Origin: Actibacterium sp. 188UL27-1
GTDB taxonomy: Bacteria > Pseudomonadota > Alphaproteobacteria > Rhodobacterales > Rhodobacteraceae
Assembly (NCBI RefSeq): GCF_016901225.1
Contig: NZ_JAFEUL010000004.1
Coordinates: 229,452-293,451 of the forward strand
Reading direction: 5' to 3'
Length of the DNA stretch: 64,000 nucleotides
In this document: positions 51,801 through 61,278 of the stretch, in pieces
Layout of the letters: every line of letters starts with the position of its first letter
How positions within the stretch are numbered: the stretch's first letter is position 1
Made by a program: the position numbers and the translations under genes
Notes under the pieces: model-generated
Database searches by the model: none
Told to the model about the DNA's origin: nothing
What the model saw: the letters and a program-made list of their open reading frames with translations, nothing else

Positions 51801-54016
51801 TAAAGGCGACAGGTGAGTCAGACCAGTTCCTTCCGGCGCTCTTTTGCTCCCCGACAATGGAACTCGGTGTTGATATCTCAGCACTGAACGCCGTTTACCT
51901 ACGCAACGTGCCGCCAACGCCGGCCAACTATGCGCAACGCGCAGGACGTGCCGGGCGCTCTGGTCAGGCTGCTGTGGTGGTCGCGTATTGTGCTTCAGGG
52001 TCGCCGCACGATCAGTATTTCTTTGATCGCCGCAATGATATGGTTGCCGGTGTTGTGAGGCCGCCAGCTCTCGACATCACAAATGAGGAACTCGTTCGCT
52101 CCCATCTTCATGCCGTCTGGCTTGCAGAATCTAAGCTGGCCCTGTCTCCGGACATTCCAGAAATACTGGATCTGCAAGCGGAGAAATTCCCGCTCAAAGA
52201 TGACGTCGTAAGCGCCATATGCAAACCATCGCTGGTTTCGTCCGCAATGGTACCCATGAAGCGCGTATTGCATGCTATTCTGACGGCTGATGGCGGAGCG
52301 CTCCCAACATGGATGGATGATGCCGATGACTTCGTCCTCAGCGTAGCCATGGAGGCGCCGAAGTCGTTTGACCAGGCGTTTGGTCGATGGCGGGACCTCT
52401 ATAAGTCAGCACGCAGTCAACTGTCCGAGGCCAATGCTCGATCAGAGATCACGGGACTCTCAGGCGCTGATCGGCGGAAGATCAAGTCGGCGCAGATTCA
52501 GGCGAGTGATCAGATCGCCATCCTTGAGCAAGGCAAGGCATCGAATGGTTCGGATTTCTATTCATATCGGTATCTAGCAACCGAGGGCTTTTTGCCGGGG
52601 TATAATTTTCCGCGACTTCCGCTTTACGCTTTTATTCCGGGTGAAGATAAAACCGGATCGTTTTTGTCGCGAGCCCGGTTCCTGGCGATTTCCGAGTTCG
52701 GCCCACGGAGTCTGATTTATCACGAGGGCCGCGCCTATCGCGTCATGAAAGCGAAGCTGCCCCCGGAGGCGCGAGGTGGCGACGGTTCGGAGCTTGCAAC
52801 AAAGGATATCTTTATCTGCCAGGATTGTGGCGCTTGCCATGAAAATGAGGTGGAACGTTGCCATGGCTGCAACGCGCATTTGGCAGGTGAAGTGCCGATC
52901 AAGAAGACACTGCGGATCGACAATGTCGAGGCCATGCCGACCGAGCGCATTTCGGCAAATGATGAAGAGCGGGTGCGTCAGGGTTTTGACATTCAGACGG
53001 TCTTCTCCTGGCCTCGCAAGGAAGGACAGATTCAGGTCACCGATGCTGATTTCCGGTGTGGTGAGAAAAGTCTGTTGGCGCTGCAGTATGCCAACAGCGC
53101 CGAGATCAGTCGTTTGAACAAGGGGCTCAAGCGCCGACGGGATCAAACCGTCTTCGGCTTTTATATTGACCCAAGAACAGGATACTGGGCCAAGTCCGAG
53201 GATGAAGACGTGGAGACTGACGCGGCGCCGGACGTTGTGAGGCCTGTGCGGATTGTTCCGATCGTCAGGGACCACAAGAACGCGCTTTTGTTCCGGATTA
53301 CGGAGCCGCAAGCCTACGCGCCTGAAACGATTACTACTCTGCAGCATGCACTGCTCAGGGGCATTGAAGTCGTCTACCAGCTGGAAGAAGGTGAAGTTTT
53401 GGGCGAGCCCTTGCCCGCACAAGACAATCGCCGGGCGATCCTTGCATATGAGGCGACCGAAGGCGGCGCGGGTGTTCTGACGCGCCTCATCGATGATCCA
53501 AAGGCAATCGCGCTGGTGGCCAAGACGGCGCTTGAGCTGATGCACTTTCAAAACATCGACGAGGCGATTGACGCAGGTGACGCTGCATTGCTCACGGACA
53601 TAGACCATGAGGCCTGTGTCAGAGGATGTTATCGGTGCCTGCTCTCATATTTCAATCAGCCCGATCACGAGCAGATTGATCGGGCGAGCGATGAAGTGAA
53701 GCAGTTTCTGATTGACCTTGCCCGTGGCGAAACAATTATTTTGCAAGGGATAAAGCCGGATGCAGGGGCGCATTTATGGCTCAATGCCTTTGCTGCAGCC
53801 AATTTGCCTGAACCAGATACGTTGCATCTTGAACTCGGTGATTCGACGATCGAGTTTGGCTGGAAAACACATCGTGTCGCGGCAACTCTGCAACCGGTTA
53901 CCAATGAGCTGTCAGGCGAGGCCCTGGAAAAGGGTTGGGAAATCGTCTCTCTGCCCTCAAGTCCTGACGGTGGACTGCCATCTCAGCTGGTGACACTGTT
54001 GGGGGGCGACGCATGA
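48830..54016 (+). CDS. Giant DEAD/DEAH helicase with DUF1998-like C-terminus
   Basis: A 1,728-residue SF2 helicase. Motif I TTGTGSGKS (about 106-114), DELH (230-233) and SAT (266-268) are in the N-terminal quarter; LFCSPTMELGVDIS and QRAGRAGRSG mark the second RecA lobe near residue 1,000. Cys-rich zinc sites are FCRNCGHEYH (about 462), FAFCLCCQDE (about 570) and ICQDCGACHENEVERCHGCNAHL (about 1,328). A DUF1998-like end (YEATEGGAGVLTRL, then CVRGCYRCLLSYFNQPDH) finishes it. DISARM has DrmA (helicase) and DrmB (DUF1998) as two proteins; here both parts are fused, as in Druantia DruE. It overlaps the next gene by 4 bp (ATGA). Confidence 0.92.
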   Translation: MKAFEFDQHLITTYEQFSRSFTSIRSEDLRSEIDRQYDEGRFWPEALLSLNPRYRSDKDIDELVESGDLDDATGKVFRFGDAPMTFYRHQAEAIAKAKAGKSYVVTTGTGSGKSMCFFVPVVDAIIRALRAGKPRRTRAIIVYPMNALANSQLKEIDKFLSQSGLPENMRPVIKRYTGQESQEERQKIAANPPDILLTNYMMAELLLTRQDKLDAQVVENASGLEFIILDELHTYRGRQGADVAVLVRRLRDRCAPDRAPVCIGTSATMASEGSDESRAVAVAKVASRLFGADIGPDAVIDESLQRATDDNISLAEAISALSSVLADGVPDVLDDQTLRTHPLAVWTELALGLDDGLELKRQKPAPFQSAVDRLAADSGSSSEVCKSVLQDFLTKVSLPECDRGGIGERAFLAFKLHRFISGAGEVFTTLTKHPRTVLFEGQLEDPNAPGNRLYPTRFCRNCGHEYHVVTKTDDDGHTRFLPRGIDDTPLESEDGSEVAGYLCPVPEGDADFVFNGDLSTFPESWLEERNGVERLRSYRRARAPISFFVEPDGRHSSGGRAFFFVPGKFAFCLCCQDEPNQGMRERSKLAGLSGEGRSSATTLLVSSALEWMNSAESGVPDTKRKLLGFTDNRQDAALQSGHFNDFLFVSLLRGAILRAILDDGHDGLSEDEFGLRVVKALGFVSSNAGARVHWMLDPSAGAVIREDAQRALAKVLAHRVWTDLRRGWRYTNPSLSVLNLIDVRFVGLEEVANDRERMMAVLPELGEVSADQRQQLLKELLSAMLAGLAVNTESLDLAVLDGVAQKSRSLLRSPWAIDSKEKPRGRSALVQRAPGKGVVSLREEQTLLRAGHNSRIARLINKNSVIGTKLGKNDYLDFLGRLLELLSDEGLVVPVEIDTNVMGWRLTPSAVRLVPGAALRDVAARGNEYFHNLYLSIANDLELGRSAYWGLEGREHTAQVSQKQREWREWRFRFENDDQSNLQGSEYRTEIKATGESDQFLPALFCSPTMELGVDISALNAVYLRNVPPTPANYAQRAGRAGRSGQAAVVVAYCASGSPHDQYFFDRRNDMVAGVVRPPALDITNEELVRSHLHAVWLAESKLALSPDIPEILDLQAEKFPLKDDVVSAICKPSLVSSAMVPMKRVLHAILTADGGALPTWMDDADDFVLSVAMEAPKSFDQAFGRWRDLYKSARSQLSEANARSEITGLSGADRRKIKSAQIQASDQIAILEQGKASNGSDFYSYRYLATEGFLPGYNFPRLPLYAFIPGEDKTGSFLSRARFLAISEFGPRSLIYHEGRAYRVMKAKLPPEARGGDGSELATKDIFICQDCGACHENEVERCHGCNAHLAGEVPIKKTLRIDNVEAMPTERISANDEERVRQGFDIQTVFSWPRKEGQIQVTDADFRCGEKSLLALQYANSAEISRLNKGLKRRRDQTVFGFYIDPRTGYWAKSEDEDVETDAAPDVVRPVRIVPIVRDHKNALLFRITEPQAYAPETITTLQHALLRGIEVVYQLEEGEVLGEPLPAQDNRRAILAYEATEGGAGVLTRLIDDPKAIALVAKTALELMHFQNIDEAIDAGDAALLTDIDHEACVRGCYRCLLSYFNQPDHEQIDRASDEVKQFLIDLARGETIILQGIKPDAGAHLWLNAFAAANLPEPDTLHLELGDSTIEFGWKTHRVAATLQPVTNELSGEALEKGWEIVSLPSSPDGGLPSQLVTLLGGDA

Positions 54017-56778
54017 GTTTCAACGTATCACCGGGAGATCTTGTCCGGGCAAGAGGACGGGAGTGGGTCGCACTTCCTGCACCTGATAGTGACGTGCTGG
54101 CATTACGTCCGCTTTCTGGGAACGAAAACGACATCGTTCTGCTCAACCCTGAACTCGAATTGACGGCAGTGGAGCCTGCTCGTTTCGATCTGCCGACTGA
54201 TGCGGTGCCAACTGTTCAATCGAAGGCGGCTCTGCTCAGCGACGCGCTGAGACTTACACTGCGTCGCGGCGCCGGCCCGTTCAGGTCGGCGGCTCATCTG
54301 GCCTTCGAGCCTCGTACTTATCAACTTGTGCCCTTGCTAATGGCTCTGAGGCTTCAGGTTCCGAGACTACTCATTGCTGATGATGTGGGGATTGGGAAAA
54401 CCATCGAAGCCGGACTGATCCTCCGAGAGTTTATGGACCGGGGCGAGGTAGACTCTTTTTCTGTACTGTGCCCGCCGCACCTCGTGGATCAATGGCTCGT
54501 TGAGCTCAAGGACCGGTTCGGGATTGATGCGGTCCCGGTGACCTCGGGAACAGCGGCCCGTCTTGAACGCAATCTGCCCCTCGCCCAGACGTTGTTTGAC
54601 GCATTTCCGTTCACTGTCGTCAGTCTTGACTACATTAAAGCAGAGAAACGGCGGGACGGATTCGCAAGGGCTTGCCCCGATTTCGTTATTGTGGATGAGG
54701 CTCACGCCTGCGTCGGCACCCACAAGGGCAAACAGCAGCGCTTTGATCTCCTTCAGGGGCTTGCAAAAGACGTCAGTCGTCGCCTGATCATGCTGACTGC
54801 AACGCCGCATTCGGGCGATGAAGAGGCTTTCGCGAGGCTCCTATCACTGATCAATGGTGAGTTCGCCAGCGCAGACTTTGACAATGTGCGTTATCGGGAG
54901 CGCCTCGCGCGGCATTTTGTTCAGCGCAGACGTGTGGACCTGATTGAAGGTGACTGGGATGAGACGCGTTCCTTTCCAAAACATGAGACCACGGAGTTTT
55001 CCTATCGGCTGACGGGACTGCACCTGGACTTTCAGGAGGCGGTAATCGACTACTGCCTTGGGGTGGTGTCACGCGCGGGGAGCCAGCGGCGCGATCAAAG
55101 GTTGGCGTTCTGGGGAACGCTCGCGCTCATGCGCTGCGTTGGGTCGTCACCGGCTGCGGCGCTCAGTGCCCTGAGGAACCGCGCCAGCAATGAGACTGAG
55201 CGCCTCGAACCCCAGATATACGATGAAGACGGCGATGACGAAGATGCCGTTGACCTCGAGCCGGGCACGGTCTTCACATCGGACCCTGAACTGCTTGCGC
55301 TGCTTGATAGAGCATCAGACCTTACAACCGAGACAGACCCGAAAATTGACGCGCTCGTCAGTGCCTTGAGACCTCTGATCAAAGACGGGGCAAATCCGGT
55401 CGTGTTTTGCCGGTATCTGGCAACTGCGGAATATGTGAAGACACGGCTCCGCAAAGCGTTTAGCAAACTCACTGTTGAAGCGGTAACTGGTGAACTGACA
55501 CCTGATGAGCGCCGTGACCGGGTTGCCGAAATGGCGTCCGAAGACTCAAAAAAACAAACCCAGCGAATTCTTGTTGCCACCGATTGTCTGTCCGAAGGCA
55601 TCAATCTTCAGCAACTCTTCGACACCGTGGTTCACTACGATCTTTCGTGGAACCCGACGCGACATCAGCAGCGAGAGGGCCGCGTTGACCGTTTTGGTCA
55701 GCCTGCCGAACTGGTTCGGTCAATCATGATGTTCTCGCCCGACAGCGCAATCGATGGCGCGGTTCTGGACGTCATCTTGCGAAAAGCAGAAGAGATTAGG
55801 AAAGCCACCGGCGTCACTGTTCCGCTACCGGAAGAACGGGGAGCGGTCACAGACGCATTGATGGCGTCGATGATGCTGCGTCGCGGCGGGCAGCAACAGC
55901 TTGCTCTGGATTTACGGCTCGATGACGGCACGCGCGCCATTGAGGCGCGGTGGCGCGATGCCAGCGAGAATGAAAAGAAATCACGCGCACGATTTGCCCA
56001 GAACGCAATGAAGCCGGGTGAAGTTGCACCGGAATGGAATAAGGTGAAAGACCTGCTCGGTTCGCCTGATGACGCCAGGTTATTTGTTGATCTGACCATG
56101 AGGAAATTCGGCGTACCGCTCGAGAAGAAGGGCACCGTTCATCTCGCCCATATCCACGCATTGCAGCCGAGCCTGAAAGAGAAACTGGATCAGCGCGGAC
56201 TAAGGGACTCGGTGAGGCTTGCCACCGCCGAACCTGCGCCTTCGGGAACCAGCCTTCTGACTCGGACCCATCCCTTGACGTCCTCGCTGGCGGAAAGCCT
56301 TCTTGAAGCCTCCCTTGAGCCAGAGTCGTTGCCCGATCTTGGTATTGGCCGTGTCGGCGCTTGGCCAACGCCAGCGGTCTCCGTGCTGACGCGCATTGCC
56401 TTGCTTCGTCTGCGATACAAGCTGACCATTCATGCTAGAAAAGAACGACTGCTCCTCGCTGAAGAAGCAGCGCTTGTTGCTCTACACGGCAATGAGATCA
56501 TTGCGTCCGGAAACGTAGTCCGGGAGTGGCTCGGCACATCGGCGACAGCCGACCTAGCCGACATTGCACGCAAGAGACTATCCGATGCGGCCAAAGCCGA
56601 TTTGCCGATGATGGTTGCGGGTCCGCTGGCCGACTTTATCAGGCAGCGTGCGGACGAACTTGTTGAAGATCATGCCCGTCTGCGCGCGGCTGCGGGATCC
56701 GCCTCCAGGGTCAGCGTCGAAGCGGTGCTGCCGCCGGATGTGATCGGGCTCTTCGTTCTCATCCCGGACGAGGCCTGA
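54013..56778 (+). CDS. SNF2/RapA-type helicase (DrmD-like)
   Basis: A 921-residue SNF2-family protein. The N-terminal region has a DrmD-like opening (SFNVSPGDLVRARGREWVAL), Walker A DDVGIGKT (123-130), DEAH (228-231), LTATPH, and the C-lobe VVFCRYLATAEYVKTRL, ILVATDCLSEGINLQ and RHQQREGRVDRFGQ. It is an ATP-dependent DNA translocase by family; DrmD of class 1 DISARM is the closest analogue I know. It starts within the stop of the previous gene and ends 2 bp before the methyltransferase gene. Confidence 0.9.
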   Translation: MSFNVSPGDLVRARGREWVALPAPDSDVLALRPLSGNENDIVLLNPELELTAVEPARFDLPTDAVPTVQSKAALLSDALRLTLRRGAGPFRSAAHLAFEPRTYQLVPLLMALRLQVPRLLIADDVGIGKTIEAGLILREFMDRGEVDSFSVLCPPHLVDQWLVELKDRFGIDAVPVTSGTAARLERNLPLAQTLFDAFPFTVVSLDYIKAEKRRDGFARACPDFVIVDEAHACVGTHKGKQQRFDLLQGLAKDVSRRLIMLTATPHSGDEEAFARLLSLINGEFASADFDNVRYRERLARHFVQRRRVDLIEGDWDETRSFPKHETTEFSYRLTGLHLDFQEAVIDYCLGVVSRAGSQRRDQRLAFWGTLALMRCVGSSPAAALSALRNRASNETERLEPQIYDEDGDDEDAVDLEPGTVFTSDPELLALLDRASDLTTETDPKIDALVSALRPLIKDGANPVVFCRYLATAEYVKTRLRKAFSKLTVEAVTGELTPDERRDRVAEMASEDSKKQTQRILVATDCLSEGINLQQLFDTVVHYDLSWNPTRHQQREGRVDRFGQPAELVRSIMMFSPDSAIDGAVLDVILRKAEEIRKATGVTVPLPEERGAVTDALMASMMLRRGGQQQLALDLRLDDGTRAIEARWRDASENEKKSRARFAQNAMKPGEVAPEWNKVKDLLGSPDDARLFVDLTMRKFGVPLEKKGTVHLAHIHALQPSLKEKLDQRGLRDSVRLATAEPAPSGTSLLTRTHPLTSSLAESLLEASLEPESLPDLGIGRVGAWPTPAVSVLTRIALLRLRYKLTIHARKERLLLAEEAALVALHGNEIIASGNVVREWLGTSATADLADIARKRLSDAAKADLPMMVAGPLADFIRQRADELVEDHARLRAAAGSASRVSVEAVLPPDVIGLFVLIPDEA

Positions 56779-56780
56779 AC

Positions 56781-59700
56781 ATGGCCCGTCGTCCTGTCAC
56801 CGACCTTTCCGCCTGGCCGTCGATCAGCCTCGAAGGCAATCTGATTGCGCCCGCCATGCTGGCGCGAATTGATGAACGCGCTGCGCCTGAACAGAGCCCG
56901 GAAGACTATGGTGTCCGCAAGGGTCTGACGCTTCGCGAGGAAGTCTCCACCGCCTTCCGGGTCGGCCAATCGCATTTTGATGCCTTCAGTAAGCTGAGCA
57001 ATCCCTCTGCCGACGCAACGCGCCGCTTCATGAGGGCCTTCCTCAAGGAGACGTTTGGGTTTGATGACATTGAGGACGGCGGCGGGCTGATCGCGCACTC
57101 TGCTGGCGGTCATCGCATTCCTGTCATCGTCGTGCCGCCGGATGAAGACCGGCTCGACCGGCGCAGCCCGACGCTTTCGGGCGAGCGCTCCCGCTCGCCC
57201 GCCTTTGCGTTGCAGGACTATCTCAACGAAGAGGATGACGCCCTCTGGGGACTTGCCACCAATGGCATGGTCATCCGCCTGATGCGGGACAACGCCTCTC
57301 TGACGCGCCCAGCCTTTATCGAGGCCGACCTTGCCCAGATATTCTCCAATGAGGATGCCGCCTCCTTCGGTTTGCTCTGGCTGCTGGTTCACCGCAGCCG
57401 CTTCGACAATGCAGGCGCCCCCGCCACCGACTGTGCGCTGGAGCGCTGGCGGGAAACGGGCACAAAAGAGGGTGAGGTCGCGCGTGACCGGCTCGCGGCG
57501 CAGGTCGAGCAAGCACTCAACATTCTTGGCTCGGGCTTCCTTGAGGCCAATCCGGCGCTCGCGGCCAAGCTTCAGTCAGGCGAGCAAAATCTCACCGAGT
57601 GGTTCAACGAGCTGTTGCGTCTGGTCTACCGCCTGATCTTTCTCATGGTCGCTGAGGACAGAAACCTTCTGCACCCGAAAGCCTCTCGCGCTGACGCGCG
57701 CAAGCTCTATGCGGACGGCTACAGCCTGGCCCATCTTCGCTCTCAGTGTTTTCGCGGGGCGACGTGGGACCGCCACCATGACCGCTATGAGGGGATTAAG
57801 ATCATCTTCCGCTCACTGGCGGGCGGACAGGAGGCGCTATCGCTGCCCGCGCTTGGCGGGCTCTTTGCGCCGAACATGTTGCCGAGCCTAGAAACCGCGA
57901 AGCTGCGCAACCGCGCTTTCATGGAGGCGCTCTATCGCCTGTCATGGCTACAAGGCAAAACCGGAATGGCGCCGGTCAACTGGCGCGCCATGGAGGCGGA
58001 GGAACTGGGGTCCGTTTATGAATCCCTGCTCGAACTCCAGCCGCAGCTCGGCGATGACGGCAAGTCGCTCGTCTTTGCCTCCGATGCGGCTGAGCAAAAG
58101 GGCAATCAGCGCAAGACGACCGGCTCCTACTACACGCCCGACAGCCTCGTGCAGGCGCTGCTCGATACCGCGCTCGATCCCGTTCTCGACAAGACCGAAG
58201 CTGAAGCCGACGATCCAGAAACGGCCCTTCTGAACCTGTCCGTCATCGACCCTGCCTGCGGGTCCGGTCACTTCCTGCTGTCGGCAGCAAGACGGATCGC
58301 GACGCGCGTTGCCCGTATCCGTGCCGACGGCACACCTGCGCAGGAAGATTTCCGCCATGCCCTGCGGGATGTGGCGAGGTCGTGCATCCACGGGGTGGAT
58401 CGCAACCCGATGGCGGTGGAGTTGACCAAGGTCGCGCTCTGGATCGAAACCGTCGATCCCGGCCTGCCGCTTGGGTTCTTCGATGCGCAGATCCGCTGTG
58501 GCGATGCGCTGCTCGGCGTGTTTGATCTCACCGTTCTGGAAGGCGGCATTCCGGATGCCGCCTACAAACCGCTGACGGGCGATGACAAGACGATCGCCAA
58601 ATACTATCGCGACAAGAACAAGCGCGAAGTCAAAGAGCGCGAAAAGATCGCCAGCGGCTTCGGGTTCAACCGCCAGCAGGATTTCATGCGCGAATTTGCG
58701 CGGCTGCGGGCCATGCCGGAAAACACGGTGCGGCAGATCGAGGCGAAGTCAGAAAAGCTTCGCGCCCTGACAGCCGAAGGTGCCGCCGCGTGGACGCTGG
58801 AGACCGCCTGCGATCTCTATGTCTCGGCCTTCCTCCTGCCCAAAACAAAAGACGATCCCAATGCCGGGCCGAACGGCCTGCCGCGCCGTGGCACGGAAAC
58901 CGTGCCGACTTCTGGCGCGGTCTGGGAATGGCTGCGCGGGGTGCAACTCTTCGGCCCGCTCTTTGCCAATAGCATCGATGCCGCCCGCAAAGCCCGCGCC
59001 TTCCATTGGCCGCTGGAATTCCCGGACATCATGCAAAGCGGCGGGTTCGATGTGGTGCTGGGCAACCCGCCTTGGGAGCGGGTGAAGCTACAGGAGCAGG
59101 AATTCTTTGCCCTGAAGGATCAGGACATCGCCACGGCGAAGAACGCTGCTGCGCGAAAGAAACTGATTGAAAAGTTGGCTGAAACGAATCCTCCGCTCGC
59201 CAGAGAATGGCAGGAGGCATTGCGAAGCGCCGCAGTCGAAAGCCACTTCATGCGGGAATCCGGTCGCTTCCCCCGCGGAGGGGTTGGAGATGTGAACACG
59301 TATGCGGTGTTTACTGACCAATTCTGGCAACTCACCCAACCGGAAGGCTACGCAGGACTGATTATTCCGACCGGGCTGGTTAGTGGGTTCACCTATCGCT
59401 TTTCTTGGGGAGTTGTTGAGTTCAAAATCGCTTGTCGCATTCTATGGCTTCGAGAATGAAGACCTCATTTTCCCTCACATCACGAACAAGGTGAAGTTTG
59501 GTCTGCTGACAATCGCGGGGCGCGATGTCCGAGTTGAACAGCCTTGGTTTACGGCGCACATTCGCCAGCCTGCCGAAATCGCCGATCCCGAGAAGCGTTA
59601 CGCGCTAACTGTCGATGAAATTCGGGCGATCAATCCGAACACGCTCAATCTGCCCGCCTTTCGGTGGACTAGAGACGCCAAGGTAACGGCAGCTATCCAC

Positions 59701-61278
59701 ACAGCCGCACCGATCCTCATTGAGAAAGACGGAAACACGGTCACCGCCAATCCTTGGGGAGTTACGCCGAAAACACTCTTCCACATGTCGGGTGCTTCAG
59801 AGAGTTTTATTGACCACGACGAAGTCGCCCCATTGATTTTAGAGAGACGGGGCGCACTCGCTGTATTGAGCGACAGTCGCGAGGTTTATCCCCTATATGA
59901 AGGTAAAATGCTTTGGCAATTCGACCATCGATACGGGACTTACGAGAAGCAAACACTCAAACAAGCAAATAAGGGCGTTCTACCAAGGGTAAGTTTCGAT
60001 CAGCACTATGATCCAACATATCAAGTGCAACCCAGATATTGGGTTGAAAAGGGACTTACTCACGATGCCCTGGCTGAACATGCCGAACGGGAATGGAGTT
60101 TCTCGTGGCGTGACGTTGGGCCTTCAGAACGAACATTTGTAGGCACCGCGATTCCCCGGACTGCGGCGGGCGATACGGCTTATCTTCTTTGCCCGGGACG
60201 AAGCGCTGAAGAGAACGTTGCTCTTGTTGGTATTCTTGGGTCACTCGTTTGCGATTACGCAGCTCGACAAAAGTCGAATCGAATGAAGTATTTTGTTGTC
60301 GAGCAGATACCGGCAATAGCGCCAGATGTCCTTAGCTCGAACTTCGATTTCCTTGGGTGCTCCGCAGGTGACTTTCTTACTAAGCGAGTTCTGGAGCTTT
60401 GCTACACAAATGAAGAAATGATTGGTCTCGCGAGAGATCTTCAGCATCACTCCTTACCTTACCGGTGGGTTCCAGCGAGGCGGGAGGTTTTGCAAGCTGA
60501 GGTCGATGGCGCTTTGATGCACCTTTACGGCTTGTCCCGCGATCAAGCCGATTGGCTCCTCGATTCCTTCACCGTTCTCCGAAAATACGAAGAACGCGAT
60601 CACGGCGAGTTCCGAACAAAACGGCTTGTTCTTGAAGCCTACGACGCAATGGCAAAAGCCAAAGCCGAAGGTGTAGCCTACCAGACGCCGCTATCACCGC
60701 CGCCTGCCGATATAAGCCTTTGTCATGGCGCGGATGAATCAGGACTGCGCGCGATCGCACAACCCATCCAACTCCCGCCGCTCGAACAACTGCCCGATTC
60801 GATCTGGGCTCGGGCAGCGCCGTCACCGCAGCATGATCCGACAGCTGCGCTTGCGGCTATTCTTAAATCGCTGGATCAGCCAACAGAGATCCGGACCGTG
60901 CGTCTCGCCGCCGTGATGATGCTTGAGCCGCATTTGTTGACACCACTTCTTACTGGTCAGGATCAGCAAGACTGGCGGCGGCTGGTGGGTCCAGAGGCTA
61001 AACCCCATTCCAGCAATGTCGTAGGCTTTGCTGCCCGCACGACACCAGGATGGAATGCTGCGATCACGAACCATCGCGGGAATGGTCGATTGATCGAAGA
61101 TCTGGCTGAAGGAACCTGGGCTCCTGGAACAGGCCTTGAGGCTTTCGACACAGCCGGCTGGCCAGAGGGACGGGCCAAATTCGCGCTCACTGTATTACGA
61201 AATCTCGACATCGATACGACCATAGAGGCAGCACCCGACGAAATTCGGGACTGGATCGGCAATGTCGCAACAGGATGA
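56781..61278 (+). pseudogene. Eco57I/PglX-like adenine DNA methyltransferase, interrupted by a frameshift
   Basis: Two frames together spell one large N6-adenine methyltransferase of about 1,498 residues. The first (56781-59459) has SAM motif I DPACGSGHF (about 490), HGVDRNPMAVELTKVALW and catalytic NPPW (about 762). The second (in frame to 61278) resumes with SPIAFLGELLSSKSLVAFYGFENEDLIFP and the typical C-terminal half. Dropping one G from GGG at 59385-59387 joins them into LVSGSPIAFLGELL. Family relatives are DISARM DrmMI, BREX PglX and type IIG enzymes. As written the protein is truncated after the catalytic motif; a ribosomal slip, a sequencing error or a true mutation are all possible. 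Confidence 0.85.
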
